Positions 43,143 through 54,522 of a stretch of DNA of 64,000 nucleotides are shown here, piece after piece. The position numbers were made by a program, and so were the translations under genes. Under the pieces are notes generated by a model. The model ran no database searches and was not told where the DNA came from. It worked only from the letters and a program-made list of their open reading frames with translations. The stretch is from the NCBI RefSeq assembly GCF_963583255.1, contig NC_084814.1:25891598-25955597 (forward strand), read 5' to 3'. This stretch comes from Pyrus communis (lineage: Eukaryota > Streptophyta > Magnoliopsida > Rosales > Rosaceae). How positions within the stretch are numbered: position 1 is the first letter of the stretch; every line of letters begins with the position of its first letter.

Positions 43143-45078
43143 TCAATACCGTCTTGGGTTTTGTTTGGGGTTTTGACGGAGCTCTGATCTCGGCTTTGCA
43201 ACTTCAACAAATATTACCCTGCCATCCAAAAACTGAAAAAACAAAACAAGCAGCAAAGAAAATCTCAATATCTGTTACGTCATTGTGGCCGAGCCAATAT
43301 AAGCAAAGCTACCAAAGATATTGGAAACGAGTGCTGGTGTGCGCAGCAATCATTAGAAACGAGAAAAAAAAGTTCAAGGTTCAAAAGGCCATCAGTTCAC
43401 TATATATATCTTCTCAAGTCACATAGGACACAAACTCCATCAAACAACTAACTCAATGTTTCATCAAGCTCAAAAACAATTGACTCTCTAGACCCTAGAA
43501 CAGGTATAAAAGACTATAGTCATTGACCTACACGTCAATAAGTGAAGATTTCCAATTGAAAGCATGTCCACCTAGTTGTGGTTTCCCTTCTAATGGCAAC
43601 ACGTCTGAGAGCAGTCATGGACTATGAAACTATGCACTACTTCACCAAACCAACATACTTTAAGGCTACCTAGCATGCACATCCTTGAGGGGATTTGATT
43701 TATGAGGTTAATGCATGTTTCTGACAATAATGAGTCACAATCGGGGCAGCACAGCTGAAAATGATGGCATAACGTTAGAGCAGAGTATGACTATGCCTAC
43801 ACTTCTCGTGATAACATATGTTTCACGTTTATGCTAAAGTTTACGCACCACCATTGGTTTAGATGATAATTACAAGGTGATAGAAACCTTTTCACGTTGC
43901 CATCAAAGGTACCCGTAACACATAGGGGTCCCTGATACAAGCAGGCCAAAATCCCAAGTCTCCAAGATCTCTCTTGTGCAATAAGATTATATCTAATTAC
44001 TACGAAACTCTGTTCTCCTATGACACTCTCCTTGATATATTGTTGCTTCACTTGTTGGCGAATGTTATCTTATACTAGTAAAGCCCGAAAGTCTGAGAGA
44101 GTATCTCAGCCTTGAAAACAGTTCAAACGCTCTTGTACTGCGGCTTTAGTGCATGTTTGGTATGAGACTCTCAAGCAGTGTAATTTCTTTCATAATTATT
44201 TATCTTCTTTTCGAAAAGGAAAAATGGAGCCTCCTGGGCAGCACGTACCTTTCCGTGCATTCCCTCGATAGCCTTTTGGGATTGCTCTTCAGTTTCATAG
44301 CGGAGAAAAGCAAAGCCTCTTGGCCTATTTGCAATTCTATCCATCACCAAATTGACTACAAATTGAAATGGAATTATTCGAAACCCAAAACAAAGTTAAA
44401 ATCAACAGAAAAACAGCTGACAGAGGCTAATCGCAGCTCAACTAAGAAAAGAAACGTGCCCAAAATCTTTGATGCTCTCACCTTCTACAAGTTGTCCAAA
44501 ATTTTGGAAAGCATTTCGTAAGCTCTCTTCAGTGGTACGAAACGAAAGCCCTGCATGACAATTGACAATTGACAAAGCATCCTTAATTTGGAGAAAGTAA
44601 GAGGACCCAAATGCATAAATTGTCCATCATTCAAGCCTCCAACAGAGACCGCCTCAAGTTTGGTGCTTTACAAATGCAAATTGAAAAAGTTTTCACCTTT
44701 CAATCATACAATTGCAATTCCATGTTATCAATCAATATATAAATATATATATATATATATGAAGGGAAATTGGGAAAGAGAGAAAAGCTAACCACTGACG
44801 TAGAGCTTGGTGGAGGTGGAGGAAGAAGAAGAAGAAGAAGAAGAAGAAGAAGAAGGAGAAAGAGACGCCGATGGCGAGAAGGTGCGGTTTTTGTGTTTGG
44901 GAGAGGAGGATAGGGACTGCTTATTCCGCCAAGCACGGCAGGCAATTGAGGAGGTGAAAGTGATGGTGCAGCAGCCGCCGACCACCTGAGAAGATGTCTT
45001 CTGTTGTTTGAGTCTGTTGCTCGAACTGGAAGGCCATGGATTTGCAGGGCTCCTCAGGATAACAACGGTCGTTGCCAT
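43143..45078 (-). CDS. Organelle-type single-RRM RNA-binding protein (ORRM6-like)
   Basis: A nuclear-encoded RNA-binding protein probably imported into plastids. Exons on the minus strand: 44793-45078, 44482-44550, 44249-44355, 43143-43232; 183 codons plus stop. Seen: N-terminal part rich in Ser, Arg and Lys and poor in acidic residues, like a transit peptide; a run of about 13 Ser encoded by an AGA/AAG microsatellite (about 44818-44857); then one RRM at about 90-170 with RNP2 LYVSGL (92-97) and RNP1 RGFAFLRY (131-138), ending FLDGRVIFVEVAKPRSEL. From memory this resembles Arabidopsis ORRM6, a plastid editing factor of similar length; that match was not searched. The first three introns have good GT-AG ends. 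The third intron (43233-44248) is 1 kb. It starts head-to-head with the DHH gene. Confidence 0.88.
44818..44860. repeat. (GAA)n coding microsatellite, encodes poly-Ser
   Basis: About 12 GAA triplets lie inside exon 1 of the RRM gene; on its coding strand they read as consecutive Ser codons between the presumed transit peptide and the RRM. Length is probably variable between individuals. Confidence 0.85.
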
Positions 45079-45381
45079 TTGCAGTCAGAGCCAGTCCACA
45101 CTCTGCTTCCACAAGTCTATAAAGTTGTGGGGAGAGCGTTTTAGGTACGTCTGCCCTACTGGGGCATGGTGGGTGGGGCCAAACTTGATGATTTAGGGAC
45201 CAAACTTGAATTAACTTTTTCTTTTAAAACCCGAAGTGAAACAATCACTAAACTCAGGGGGCAAATTTATAATTAACTTAAAAATGAAAAACAATTAGAA
45301 GTCACAGGAGGCAGAGCGGCGGGGCGGCAAAGCTGAGTTAGGCAGCAGTGGTCGCAGTAGGCGTCCGGCACGGCTGCGAAC
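45079..45381. promoter_or_regulatory. Divergent promoter between RRM and DHH genes
   Basis: The start codons of two oppositely directed genes lie 303 bp apart, so both promoters and 5' leaders must share this space. No clear TATA box is seen on either side. Co-expression is possible but not shown. Confidence 0.6.
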
Positions 45382-47636
45382 ATGAATATGGTAATTAACA
45401 CGAGACCGGCAGTGTTGTACCATTACCCTTGCCCGGACGGCGCGTTTGCTGCTTTGGCGGCGCACCTCTACTTCTCCGCCATCTCTGTCGAGCCCCTCTT
45501 CTTCCCCAACACCGTTTACAGCCCCATCACCCCCCAACACCTCCCTCTCGCCGATATCGACCACCTTTACCTCCTCGACTTCGTGGGCCCCCCTGGTTTC
45601 GTCCAGAAGATCTCCTCCGCGGTCCCGAACGTCGTGGTCTTGGACCATCACAAGACTGCCATTGGAACCCCCATAGGCGGAAACGTGGCCGGCGTCGTAG
45701 ACATGAACAGGAGCGGCGCCACCATCGCTTTCGATTACTTCAGGGACAAAATTGACGCCGACAACAAGGCGGCGGTTGCTCGGTTTGACGCGGTGAGGAG
45801 GCTGTTCGAGTATATCGAGGATGGGGATCTATGGAGGTGGATGCTTCCAAATAGTAAAGCTTTCAGTAGTGGTTTCAAAGATTTGAACCTTGAATACGAC
45901 GTCGGGTTGAACCCATCTTTGTTCCAACAGGTGATTTCAAATTTGCTTGCCTTATTAATTTATGGTGTTGAATTTACTGAAAAGTTGTGTGCTTTATTGA
46001 TATTTGGTTTGAATGAGTAGCTGCTTTCTTTGGATTTGGAGTCTTTGATTAGTGAAGGAATGGCGAACTTATCGGACAAGCAGAAATTAATAGATGAAGC
46101 TCTCAGTTCGTCTTATGAAATTGCACTTGGCGGCGGAGCCTTTGGACGTTGCCTGGTATTAATACTTATTAGTATACTTCTTTTCTGCTTTCTATTGGAC
46201 TGCTGCTGCTGCTCTGTGTGTGTGTCTGAACATAAGAAAGAAATAAAATTGATAGGAAATGCATAATCTTATCTTTTCTGCTTGTAGGCTGTCACCGCAG
46301 ATTCTATCTCCGAGTTGAGGAGTGAACTCGGACATCAATTAGCTACTAAAAGCCGTAGTCTAAGCTTAAGGTATGTAGCATTCTGTTTCTTTACTCATGG
46401 TCTTGAAATGACATTTATTGGAATTAGCGTTCAGGGCGCGCTTCATGTTGCTTCTCTTTCCATTACTGCAATGCGTCAAGATTAGAAGTCTTGGGCTTTT
46501 TTAGTTTGAATTCAGTTTTATCATTGGTTGCGGGCCTCATAGAGAACTAAGAGGAGAGACTACTCAATTGTTGAATCCTATCCTCCTGAAACTGCACGTT
46601 TCTTAGAATCGCAATCCATACCTTTCTATCCATTCTCTTTGAAGGGGTTGCAAATCATGTCTGATTGGGAGGACCAAGTGATTCGCTCAAAATTTGAACC
46701 TCGACTACTGACACAGTAATCTTTTCAAGATCTGGATTCATGATGATGATATTTTTGGTGAAGGAAGTGTATTGAGGAAGTAGTCTTGCAAACCGATTTG
46801 CAATTAAAAGAATTTTATGAAAGAATTGTAGAAAGAAAATGTGAAAGTTTTAAGGGAGAAACCATGTGATGTAAAAATAATCGCACTATATCCAAACTGA
46901 TGTTAGGATTGAACACTGAAGCATGTTGAACCGTTGGGGCTATTTTTGCTCCTGTTTTACTCGGTAAAAAGTCTGGTTAGTATAGACCCATATTAGACTC
47001 CTTGAATGTACTATTCTGGCAATTCATTATTTCATCTTGTTTTTCTGTTTGAAATCGATGTGGATAAACTTTTAGTAGAAAAGGGTTATATCCTGTCATC
47101 TACATTTTTCAGAACTATATTCATGTTATTTTGTTTGTTTTCTGTGGAATCAGTTTTTTATGCCTGTTTATTGAGGTTGTTCTCTTCCAAGCATGGTTTT
47201 ATTGAGCTCAACTCAAACTGTTCCACCCATCTGGAAATCCAATGCACATTCAGTAACTTGTTTGAGATGTATTTTAATCAGTGCCATTCTTCCATTTTAC
47301 ACTTTAGTTATGTTTTTTGTTTCTTTTAAATTCTTTGTAGGGGCATTGGTGCTGTTGTATACAGAGTGCCTGAGCTTGAAAATGACCAAATGCTAAAAAT
47401 AAGCCTTAGGAGTGTGGACACCGAAGACACAACACTCATCTCACAGGTTGTTCTGTCATCACATGGATTTTCTTTCTGCCTGTTAAACATGGAATTAACT
47501 GGCACATATATGTAGTACTTTGGAAAAAGCTAAAACACGTTTTGCATTTTCTTCTCAGGAATTTGGAGGCGGTGGGCATCGAAATGCTAGTTCCTTCATG
47601 TTAGGCTCTGCAGAATTCAAGCAGTGGAAACTGTGA
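45382..47636 (+). CDS. DHH/DHHA1 phosphoesterase-like protein
   Basis: A member of the DHH superfamily of metal-dependent phosphoesterases (bacterial relatives include nano-RNases and cyclic-dinucleotide phosphodiesterases). Exons: 45382-45930, 46021-46155, 46288-46370, 47341-47446, 47559-47636; 316 codons plus stop. Seen: HYPCPDG (14-20) as the first metal-binding motif, LLDF with D66, DHH at 88-90 in VVVLDHHKT, a helical middle, and a DHHA1-type C-terminal GGGGHRNASSF (about 294-304), the substrate-binding loop. The order and spacing fit the family. The first motif reads H-Y-P-C-P-D-G where bacterial members usually have H-x-N-x-D-G, so D19 is kept. No clear transit peptide. The substrate in plants is unknown to me. 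The exon starting 46021 follows an AG directly after a stop codon in the intron, supporting splicing. Confidence 0.88.
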
Positions 47637-48102
47637 AGATTAATATGCCATTCAAGAGGTAAAACATCAAATTCGATTTGTTAAAAATGTGTATATATAT
47701 ATATATATATAGCTTTATTCCACAAGTAACACCCAAATCACCTCAGGAAAGAGTTTAATAACAAAATCTCTAGACTGGTCATCTGAGATATTGACTCACT
47801 AGAGAATCTGCCAACAAAACCAAACCAAACCAAACCGTCATAAAATGACTAAAGCCAATTAAAGATAATTAATCTACCAATTAATGAAGGTATGATGACA
47901 AGCCTTTGTCTAGTGTTCTTCATGAAATCGTGTATATATGTTGTATTTTATTGTTTGAAAGTTACATCCGTCCATACATGCATTTTCAGGTTATTTACCG
48001 CCAACACCAATATTCCGGTAACCATCCATATACTCATCTCCATTGATCAGTTAGTTTGTGAAGGCCACATGAGAGAGCTGATCTTCACCACTGACACCAG
48101 TG
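47637..48102. other. Convergent flanks of the DHH and NAC genes
   Basis: Space between genes ending towards each other, with a TA microsatellite at about 47692-47711. It should contain both 3' untranslated regions. Nothing else is recognised. Confidence 0.5.
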
Positions 48103-50748
48103 TTAGAAGACACACTGCATCCACGTATCATCTGTGATGAACTGCATCCACGAATCGTCTTTGTCATCTTCCTCCTGCGGGCATGAGATTGACGATGACG
48201 ATGCCATCGGATTCTCCGGTGACAGGGTTTGATCACAGTGATCATTGTTTACACCTTGTGATCTTTCATGAATATTGTTTAGTGTTAAATGACTTGATTG
48301 GCCTTGCTGCTCTTCAATCTCCGAGCAAATGCCATTTTTCTTAAACACGCGACACAATGCAAAAGAATCCTGCATATAAATTCATACTAGTTAATTAATT
48401 TCTCTAGTCAAAGTGTAAAAGGAGTTGGAATAAAATATTATATAATTGATAACAATATGTGCGTATTAATTGTTTTGGACTTTGGAATAAAGTAAAAAGT
48501 CCCCGACACCTTCTTACACAAATGAAAGTGATCGATGTGGAGTTAGGCTGCTTTATAATTAGTGGTAGGCTGTGTTTAATAAAATCGATAAAAGTTGTCT
48601 CTAAGTTTGTTTACAGGAAACATTTTAGTTATTTGTGAAAAAATTTCTCCTTTTTTTTTTTCTTTTAAAAATGGGATAACTGGTGGCAAGCACAGTTATC
48701 CATCACTTTTAAGATGAAAAATCTCCTCGTTAAATAAAGGGGTTGTTTGACAAAAAAATATATATAAAAGGATGATCATGTGGTCGTTCACGTGACAATT
48801 TAACAAGATATTAATAGATTTTTATGGAATGACTAAAGTGATTTACAGTGGACAAAATCATGAACCACTTCTACAATTGTGGAGTTATGCCAGATACCAT
48901 TTTAGTTTGAAAGCCTTAGTTATATGATCAAACATAAGTAGAGTATAATAATCCTTAGTTCTTAATCAAGCTTGAGTTAATTAAGGGATATTAATTCATA
49001 TCTGAATCTTGTGGAGGATTGTACTTTTGTCTGATTATAAAAAGGAAAAAGAGATTTAAGTGATCCAGTGCAAGCAACGAATATATGTCAGCTATGTGTT
49101 TATTTATTACAGTATTTATATATTTCGAAAGTATAATATCGTAAATTACATGCATGCAATTCCAAACTCATGCAAGTTTCACGTTGATAGTTTTACTTTT
49201 TATTATTATACACGATAGCTTATGGTCATTATGTTCTATAATTAATCCTTTAATTTATAATTGGAGTGTTAATTAAGTTTAGGAGAAAAGAGGTAGAAAT
49301 TAAAATAAAAAAGTATGAGAAAAAAAAGGAAATGCTTTTCTCCCTGCCTCAAGCATCGAACTTCATGCTTTTTAGGTCAAATATATCCTACTGATTCGAA
49401 AAAAAGATTAATCTCTGAAACAATGGTCTTATGGTTTCCTTTCTGTGCGATTTTTGGTAAAGATAATATTTGAAGAAAATATAAAAAATAGACAGTGTGA
49501 TTGTAATACAATGTGAAGTTATACTTCCTAACTAAAGCTCACAATAATTATTCTAATCATCTTTTCTTTTCTTTTTCTTTTTTTGTTTTTTCATCAGCTA
49601 ATCAGTAACAGTGAGTTCCTTCCTGATCACCACATAATTAGTTCTAATCAATAAATTAGTGAGAGTGGTCATCTTATTTAGTTCTATTCAATAAAATAGT
49701 GAGAGTGATCATCTTGAATTTATAAGTCACACTGGCACTTAATATTGATTGAATCCCACTATACTCAACAATTTAATGATGAGAATCGTTTGGGACAAAT
49801 AAAATGAGCTACAGATACGAAGAGAATAATCCTTAATCCTCCTAACTGACTAATTAACCTGTGGACATTATATATATAATTGGATGTGCTATCCACACAC
49901 CCCTAATTACTTCTCTCACACCCCTTATTTAATTATGTCATTTGATCGTTGTCAGTTCATTCAATTAGATGATCGAAAATTAAAAAGGTGTGTGAGAAGT
50001 AAAAAGGAGTGTGTAAATATCACACCCCAGTATAATAGTACATTTGTGTATTATTAATTAATTTAGTGATGGAGAACAAGGTACCTGAATTGCGGCAGAT
50101 GAGGACGAGGTGTCGGGGTCGGAGGAGCAGTAGTAGTCCTTGTCGTCGAGGCGATACTCGTGCATGACCCAGTCAGTCCGAATGCCCTGAGGGGCTCGGC
50201 CTCTGTAGTAAACCAGCGTTTTCTTCATTCCGATCGCTCGATTCTGGCACGTCACTCTCCTGTCTTTTCCAGTCGACTTCCAATATCCTGCTCTCGTTGC
50301 TCTGTTTGTTCTGAAGCCATTAGGGTACTTTCGATCCCGCGGTCCAAAGAAGTACCACTCCGGGTCTCTACTTGGCAAAAACGATTTTTCTGCATTGATT
50401 GATGCACCAATCAAATATGTAATTGTATGCAACTATACATGTAAATATAGATGACATAATTTGCATTGTACGTATACTACATTAATAGCGCTCAAACGCT
50501 AACGAGTAAGTTAAGTATCATGAATGGTATACTGCTTGAATAATAATGATGTTGATTAGTAAGAGTACTCAAATGATGATCGATGAACGACCTGCTAATT
50601 CCCAAGGCTCGCATTTGTAGAGATCAACTTCAGGAATGATGTCGAGCTCAATCTCCTGGCCGTTGATTTTCCTTTTGAGGTAATAATTCACCAGCTCCTC
50701 GTCCGTCGGGTGGAACCTAAAACCGGGAGGCAATCCCACTGGCGCCAT
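48103..50748 (-). CDS. NAC-domain transcription factor
   Basis: A plant-specific nuclear transcription factor. Minus-strand exons: 50592-50748, 50085-50389, 48103-48369; 242 codons plus stop. The three-exon layout, with breaks after WELA and after the fifth subdomain region, is typical for the family. Seen: NAC domain at about 5-165 with subdomain [46 protein letters not shown] and [22 protein letters not shown] and WVMHEYRL, and [10 protein letters not shown]. The C-terminal part is short (about 75 residues), acidic, with DDSWMQF and DDTWMQC as a small internal repeat. NAC wording resembles the ANAC045/086/028 group, whose members are usually longer, so this may be a short-tailed relative (inference). 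The second intron is 1.7 kb. Cassandra lies about 430 bp upstream. Confidence 0.93.
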
Positions 50749-51171
50749 ATAATTGATATGAACGCACGGCGCAAGCTAGCTAGTTTTTTTTTGTCACTGA
50801 TTGTTTCCTTGCGACCGATCGATCGTCCTTCTCCTCCTCCTCCTCCTAGCTAGCTAGCTAATGATTTATGGCATCATGATCATGTTATATATAGAGGTAT
50901 AAAAAGGACCGAAAGTCCCTTGTATTAAGGTCTTTCCTCACTCCGCATCAGGACCTCACTTTTCCTTTTCCAGATTCTCAGACAAAACCTTCTTCCTGTT
51001 GACACTTCTCTGCCTTACTGAATATTTTTAAATTTTGCTTATTATATTTCAATTTTGTTTATTTTGTTAACAAAAATCATATATATATATATATGAGAAA
51101 TTAGGTTTTCATTCTTCTTTTTGCTACTTCATTGATTAAAATCCTATTCATTTTTAATTTTTGATCGAAGT
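50749..51171 (-). promoter_or_regulatory. NAC gene promoter region
   Basis: Upstream of the minus-strand start codon. A TATA-like word (tatatata, about 50884-50892) lies about 140 bp before the ATG, and a GCTA-repeat/GGA-repeat leader follows. The region ends at the Cassandra insertion, so natural upstream elements may have been displaced. Confidence 0.5.
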
Positions 51172-51176
51172 CTTTG

Positions 51177-51908
51177 TGTCACATCCCGGTCCGGGGCGGA
51201 TCACTTCCCGGCCCCGCTCCACCACCGTAGCACGATATTGTCCGCTTTGGGCCCCGACTATGCCCTCACGGTTTTGTTTCTGGGCACTCACACGAGAACT
51301 TCCTGATGGGTCACCCATCCTGAGAGTGTTCTCGTGCGCTACTCGCTTAACTTCGGAGTTCCTACGGAACCCGAAGCCAGTGAGCTCCCAAAAGGCCTCG
51401 TGCTAGGTAGGGATGGGAATATACATTTAAGGATCACTCCCCTGGGCGATGTGGGATGTCACAATCCACCCCTCTTAGGGGTCCGACGTCCTCGTCGGCA
51501 CACCACGGCCAGGGTTAGGCTCTGATACCAAACTGTCACATCCCGGCCCGGGGCAGATCACTTCCCGGGCCCGCTCCACCACCGTAGCACGATATTGTTC
51601 GCTTTGGGCCCCGACTACGCCCTCACGGTTTTGTTTCTGAGCACTCACACGAGAACTTCCCTATGGGTGACCTAGCACGATATTGTCCGCTTTGGGCCCC
51701 AACCACGCCCTCACGGTTTTGTTTTTGGGAACTCACACGAGAACTTCCCAGTGGGTCACCCATCATGGGATTGCACTAGCCCCCTTCTCGCTTAACTTCA
51801 GAGTTTCGATAAAACCCGAAGCCAGTGAGCTCCCAAAAGGCGTCGTGCTAGGTAGAGATGGGAATATACATTTAAGAATCACTCCCCTGGGCGATGTGGG
51901 ATGTCACA
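51177..51908 (-). mobile_element. Cassandra-type TRIM carrying 5S rRNA-like LTRs
   Basis: The element reads on the minus strand. Its 3' LTR is 51177-51463 (287 bp) and its 5' LTR 51534-51908 (375 bp); both start TGTGACATCC and end ATGTGACA on that strand. The 5-bp duplication CTTTG flanks it (51172-51176 and 51909-51913). The primer site TGGTATCAGAGCC is the complement of 51518-51530. Only about 70 bp lie between the LTRs, with no ORF. Each LTR carries words of the 5S rRNA gene on the minus strand: AAGTTAAGC (A-box region) and GATGGGTGACC, about 51307-51360 in the 3' LTR. This is the hallmark of Cassandra. The 5' LTR is longer because about 88 bp are duplicated in tandem inside it. Confidence 0.93.
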
Positions 51909-51913
51909 CTTTG

Positions 51914-54172
51914 GGTATTAATAACATCATTAATTATTTCAATAATAAAATATTTTTTTTTATTTCTAAATATATTAGTTTAATGTTAAAAATGTTACAA
52001 TTAGTATATTTATATTTATGACTAAATTTTTTATCATATATTTTTAGTTTTAGTTTGTACCCATTTTTAATTTGTAATTCTTTTTTAATTTGTACCAATT
52101 TTCTTTTCAATTTTAATTTGCACCCATTTATTAATTTCTTTTTGTACCCATATTTTTTAAAGTTTATTTGTATTTGTACCCATATATTTTTTTTATTTGT
52201 ACTTTTTATTTTGCTAAATGTACCCATGCTAATTATATGTACCCATTTATGTAAAACTTTTTAATCTTAAAATGTACTCATTCTTAAATATACCAATTTG
52301 TGTATACATAAAATGTACAATTTTTTATATATAATCTATTCAATTTTTTTCTAATCCATTTTTAAACTTATATGGGTGCATTCTTTTTTCTTTGATTTTA
52401 AAATGTATCCATGTCAAGTTTAATCGAAGAAATTTACTAATGTTATTAAGCCTAATATCTTTTTCTTTTTCTTTTTTTGTGATTTTGAAGAATGTACCTA
52501 TGTTTTGATACAATTAATTTTTTGGTTAATTTTGATGAATGTACCCATGTTTATACACACACACACACACACACACACAATAGTATATTTATATTTTAAT
52601 ATTTTTAATCCCACAAATTATGGTTTTTTTATTTAAAATCTCATTTATATAAACAACTAAAATCTAATTTTTAATTTAAAAATATAGTAACGTACATAGA
52701 AATAAATTATCACATTAATTTTAGGGACCTTGATAAAAAAATTAAAAACCAACAAGGTCTCAATCAAAGAATATTCATAACTAAGGACCACATCCAAAGT
52801 CTCTCATATATATATATGCATGTGTGTGTGTTCATACATGTTATATATATATTCTCATGTTAAGATCTTGTCAAAAAAAAAAAAAAAATTCTCCTGTTAT
52901 GATTTTATGTCAAACACATTGTTGTTAGATTGAATTTGAGTCATATATTCAAACATTCGTCACAACACAGTGTAATGTGTCACTTGTTCTTACAAAACGA
53001 TCATATATTTTGTTAATTAATTTGGGAGCTTAATTTCACTTTCGTTTTTTCAAGCCTCAATCCCCTTATCCCTTTCCGGCCGAAGGCCCTTTTATAAGTT
53101 ACAGTTACAGTATTCTCATATTAGATCTTGACAATGAGTTGAGTTGTTACTAAATTAGCTAAAGTTATACTCTACTACTGGACGAAACACATGACAAGGC
53201 TCTTATATATTTGACATCTCCATTGACCTTTACATAGTATATTTAATTTTATTGTCTTTGATTGTTTCTCTTCTACTTTTACCAGCTATTAGTCACTACA
53301 AAATCTATATCAAACTTTAGACATAGATCGTGTGATGTCATGAGTTTCGCAAGACACAGTTTACTAAAATATGATTGGCTTCATTCATAAGTTATAAGAT
53401 CATCTCTCCAATTATCAATTAGATATTATAATACACGTATACATGTGTCTATACGTCACGTATCAGGACGAAGTTGAAGAAGGACCACGGGACATGTGCC
53501 CAGCCCTTCCCCTCGTTTTTAAGGTGGAATGACAAAACTGCTTCCAAATTATAAGATATCCAATTCTTTGTAAATACATACGAGTTTCTAAACAACACAC
53601 ACATCTATTTATCTAGAATTATTTCTTTATTATCTTGTAGTCTTGAATTAATGTGCATGTTTTATGTGTAATTGATGACTGGTCAAATGCATGCTCTTTT
53701 GCTGCTGAAATGACATATATATGAGATGGGGTTGGTTTGGTTGGAATAGGATGATTATGTATGGGGTCTAAATGGATCAGATTTATTGGCTTATTGTGGA
53801 TCTTTGTGGTGTATGTTTACCACTTTGTATTATATGACTTTTGTATGTTAGACGTTATAAATAAACAGAAGGATTATTTGCATGAGATGAGTAAGTCTCA
53901 TACTATCTATTTTCATCTACTCAAATAGCATGAGCGAAATTATCTTTAAATTGATCACAACTATACTTTATAGACGGGTAATGTTAACAAGACCAAAATT
54001 TTAATTTGACCACACATTTCGTACCTTGATAATGCTAAGAAACCAATCCAATCCTTCTTTAACAACCAAAAATCTTATCGTCTCCCCCCAAAACTACGCA
54101 CATAATATGTGGGCCAAATTATATTTTAGATAATGCTATTCATACCATGTTTTATACTATATTCCTATATCA
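51914..54172. other. AT-rich region with TGTACCCAT-type degenerate repeat
   Basis: No gene is recognised. From about 52030 to 52560 variants of 'tgtacccat' recur at irregular spacing (about ten times), separated by T-rich DNA. An AC microsatellite lies at about 52556-52580. The rest (52600-54170) is AT-rich with no element I can define. Confidence 0.5.
52556..52580 (+). repeat. (AC)n microsatellite
   Basis: About 12 CA dinucleotides follow 'tttata'. Confidence 0.85.
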
Positions 54173-54378
54173 CCTTAGGTAGCATCTAATGTGGACAGCC
54201 ACATCATTTGAAAAATTTGCAAAACCCAAGGAAATGAAGGAGAAAGACTCCTCATATACCATAATCAGCATTTAATTAACTAGTTTTTCTTAATTATTAG
54301 TTTATTAAATAATAAGCTAAATTTAAAAATCTGATTAATTCAAATGATGTAGCTGTCCACATCAAATGCCACCTAAGG
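54173..54378. mobile_element. MITE with ~40-bp inverted repeats
   Basis: The left end 'ccttaggtagcatctaatg' and inner 'tggacagccacatcatttga' are matched in reverse complement by 'tcaaatgatgtagctgtcca' and 'catcaaatgccacctaagg' at the right end. The total is 206 bp, not coding. It is followed by a T run of about 19 and lies about 145 bp before the PPR pseudogene. Confidence 0.82.
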
Positions 54379-54522
54379 TTTTTTTTTTTTTTTTTTAATT
54401 ATACATACTTTACTGTTGGTTGAAATTAACCTTATTCCTTAATTTGTCCAAAAGCCAATTTAACTTGTGTTTACAGTTTGAGAGTCGTAGTGATTAGGTG
54501 AAAGTAGAGAACGAGGAGGGGG

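Noticed and set aside
44153..44521. 122-codon plus-strand ORF
   Set aside because: It lies antisense to exons and introns of the RRM gene; no motif.
45295..45651. 118-codon minus-strand ORF over the DHH gene
   Set aside because: GC-rich antisense frame of a well-supported exon.
45429..45755. 108-codon plus-strand Pro/Arg-rich ORF
   Set aside because: Alternate frame of DHH exon 1.
47006..47329. 107-codon ORF in the DHH gene region
   Set aside because: Lies entirely in the intron 46371-47340, with hydrophobic low-complexity content.
51307..51360. Possible 5S rRNA gene
   Set aside because: Only parts of the 5S sequence are present and they lie inside a paired LTR with target duplication, so it is Cassandra, not a functional 5S gene.
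51517..51531. Possible tRNA-Met fragment
   Set aside because: It is the primer-binding site of Cassandra; no tRNA fold or full gene is present. The same holds for 935, 6121, 7869 and 24900.
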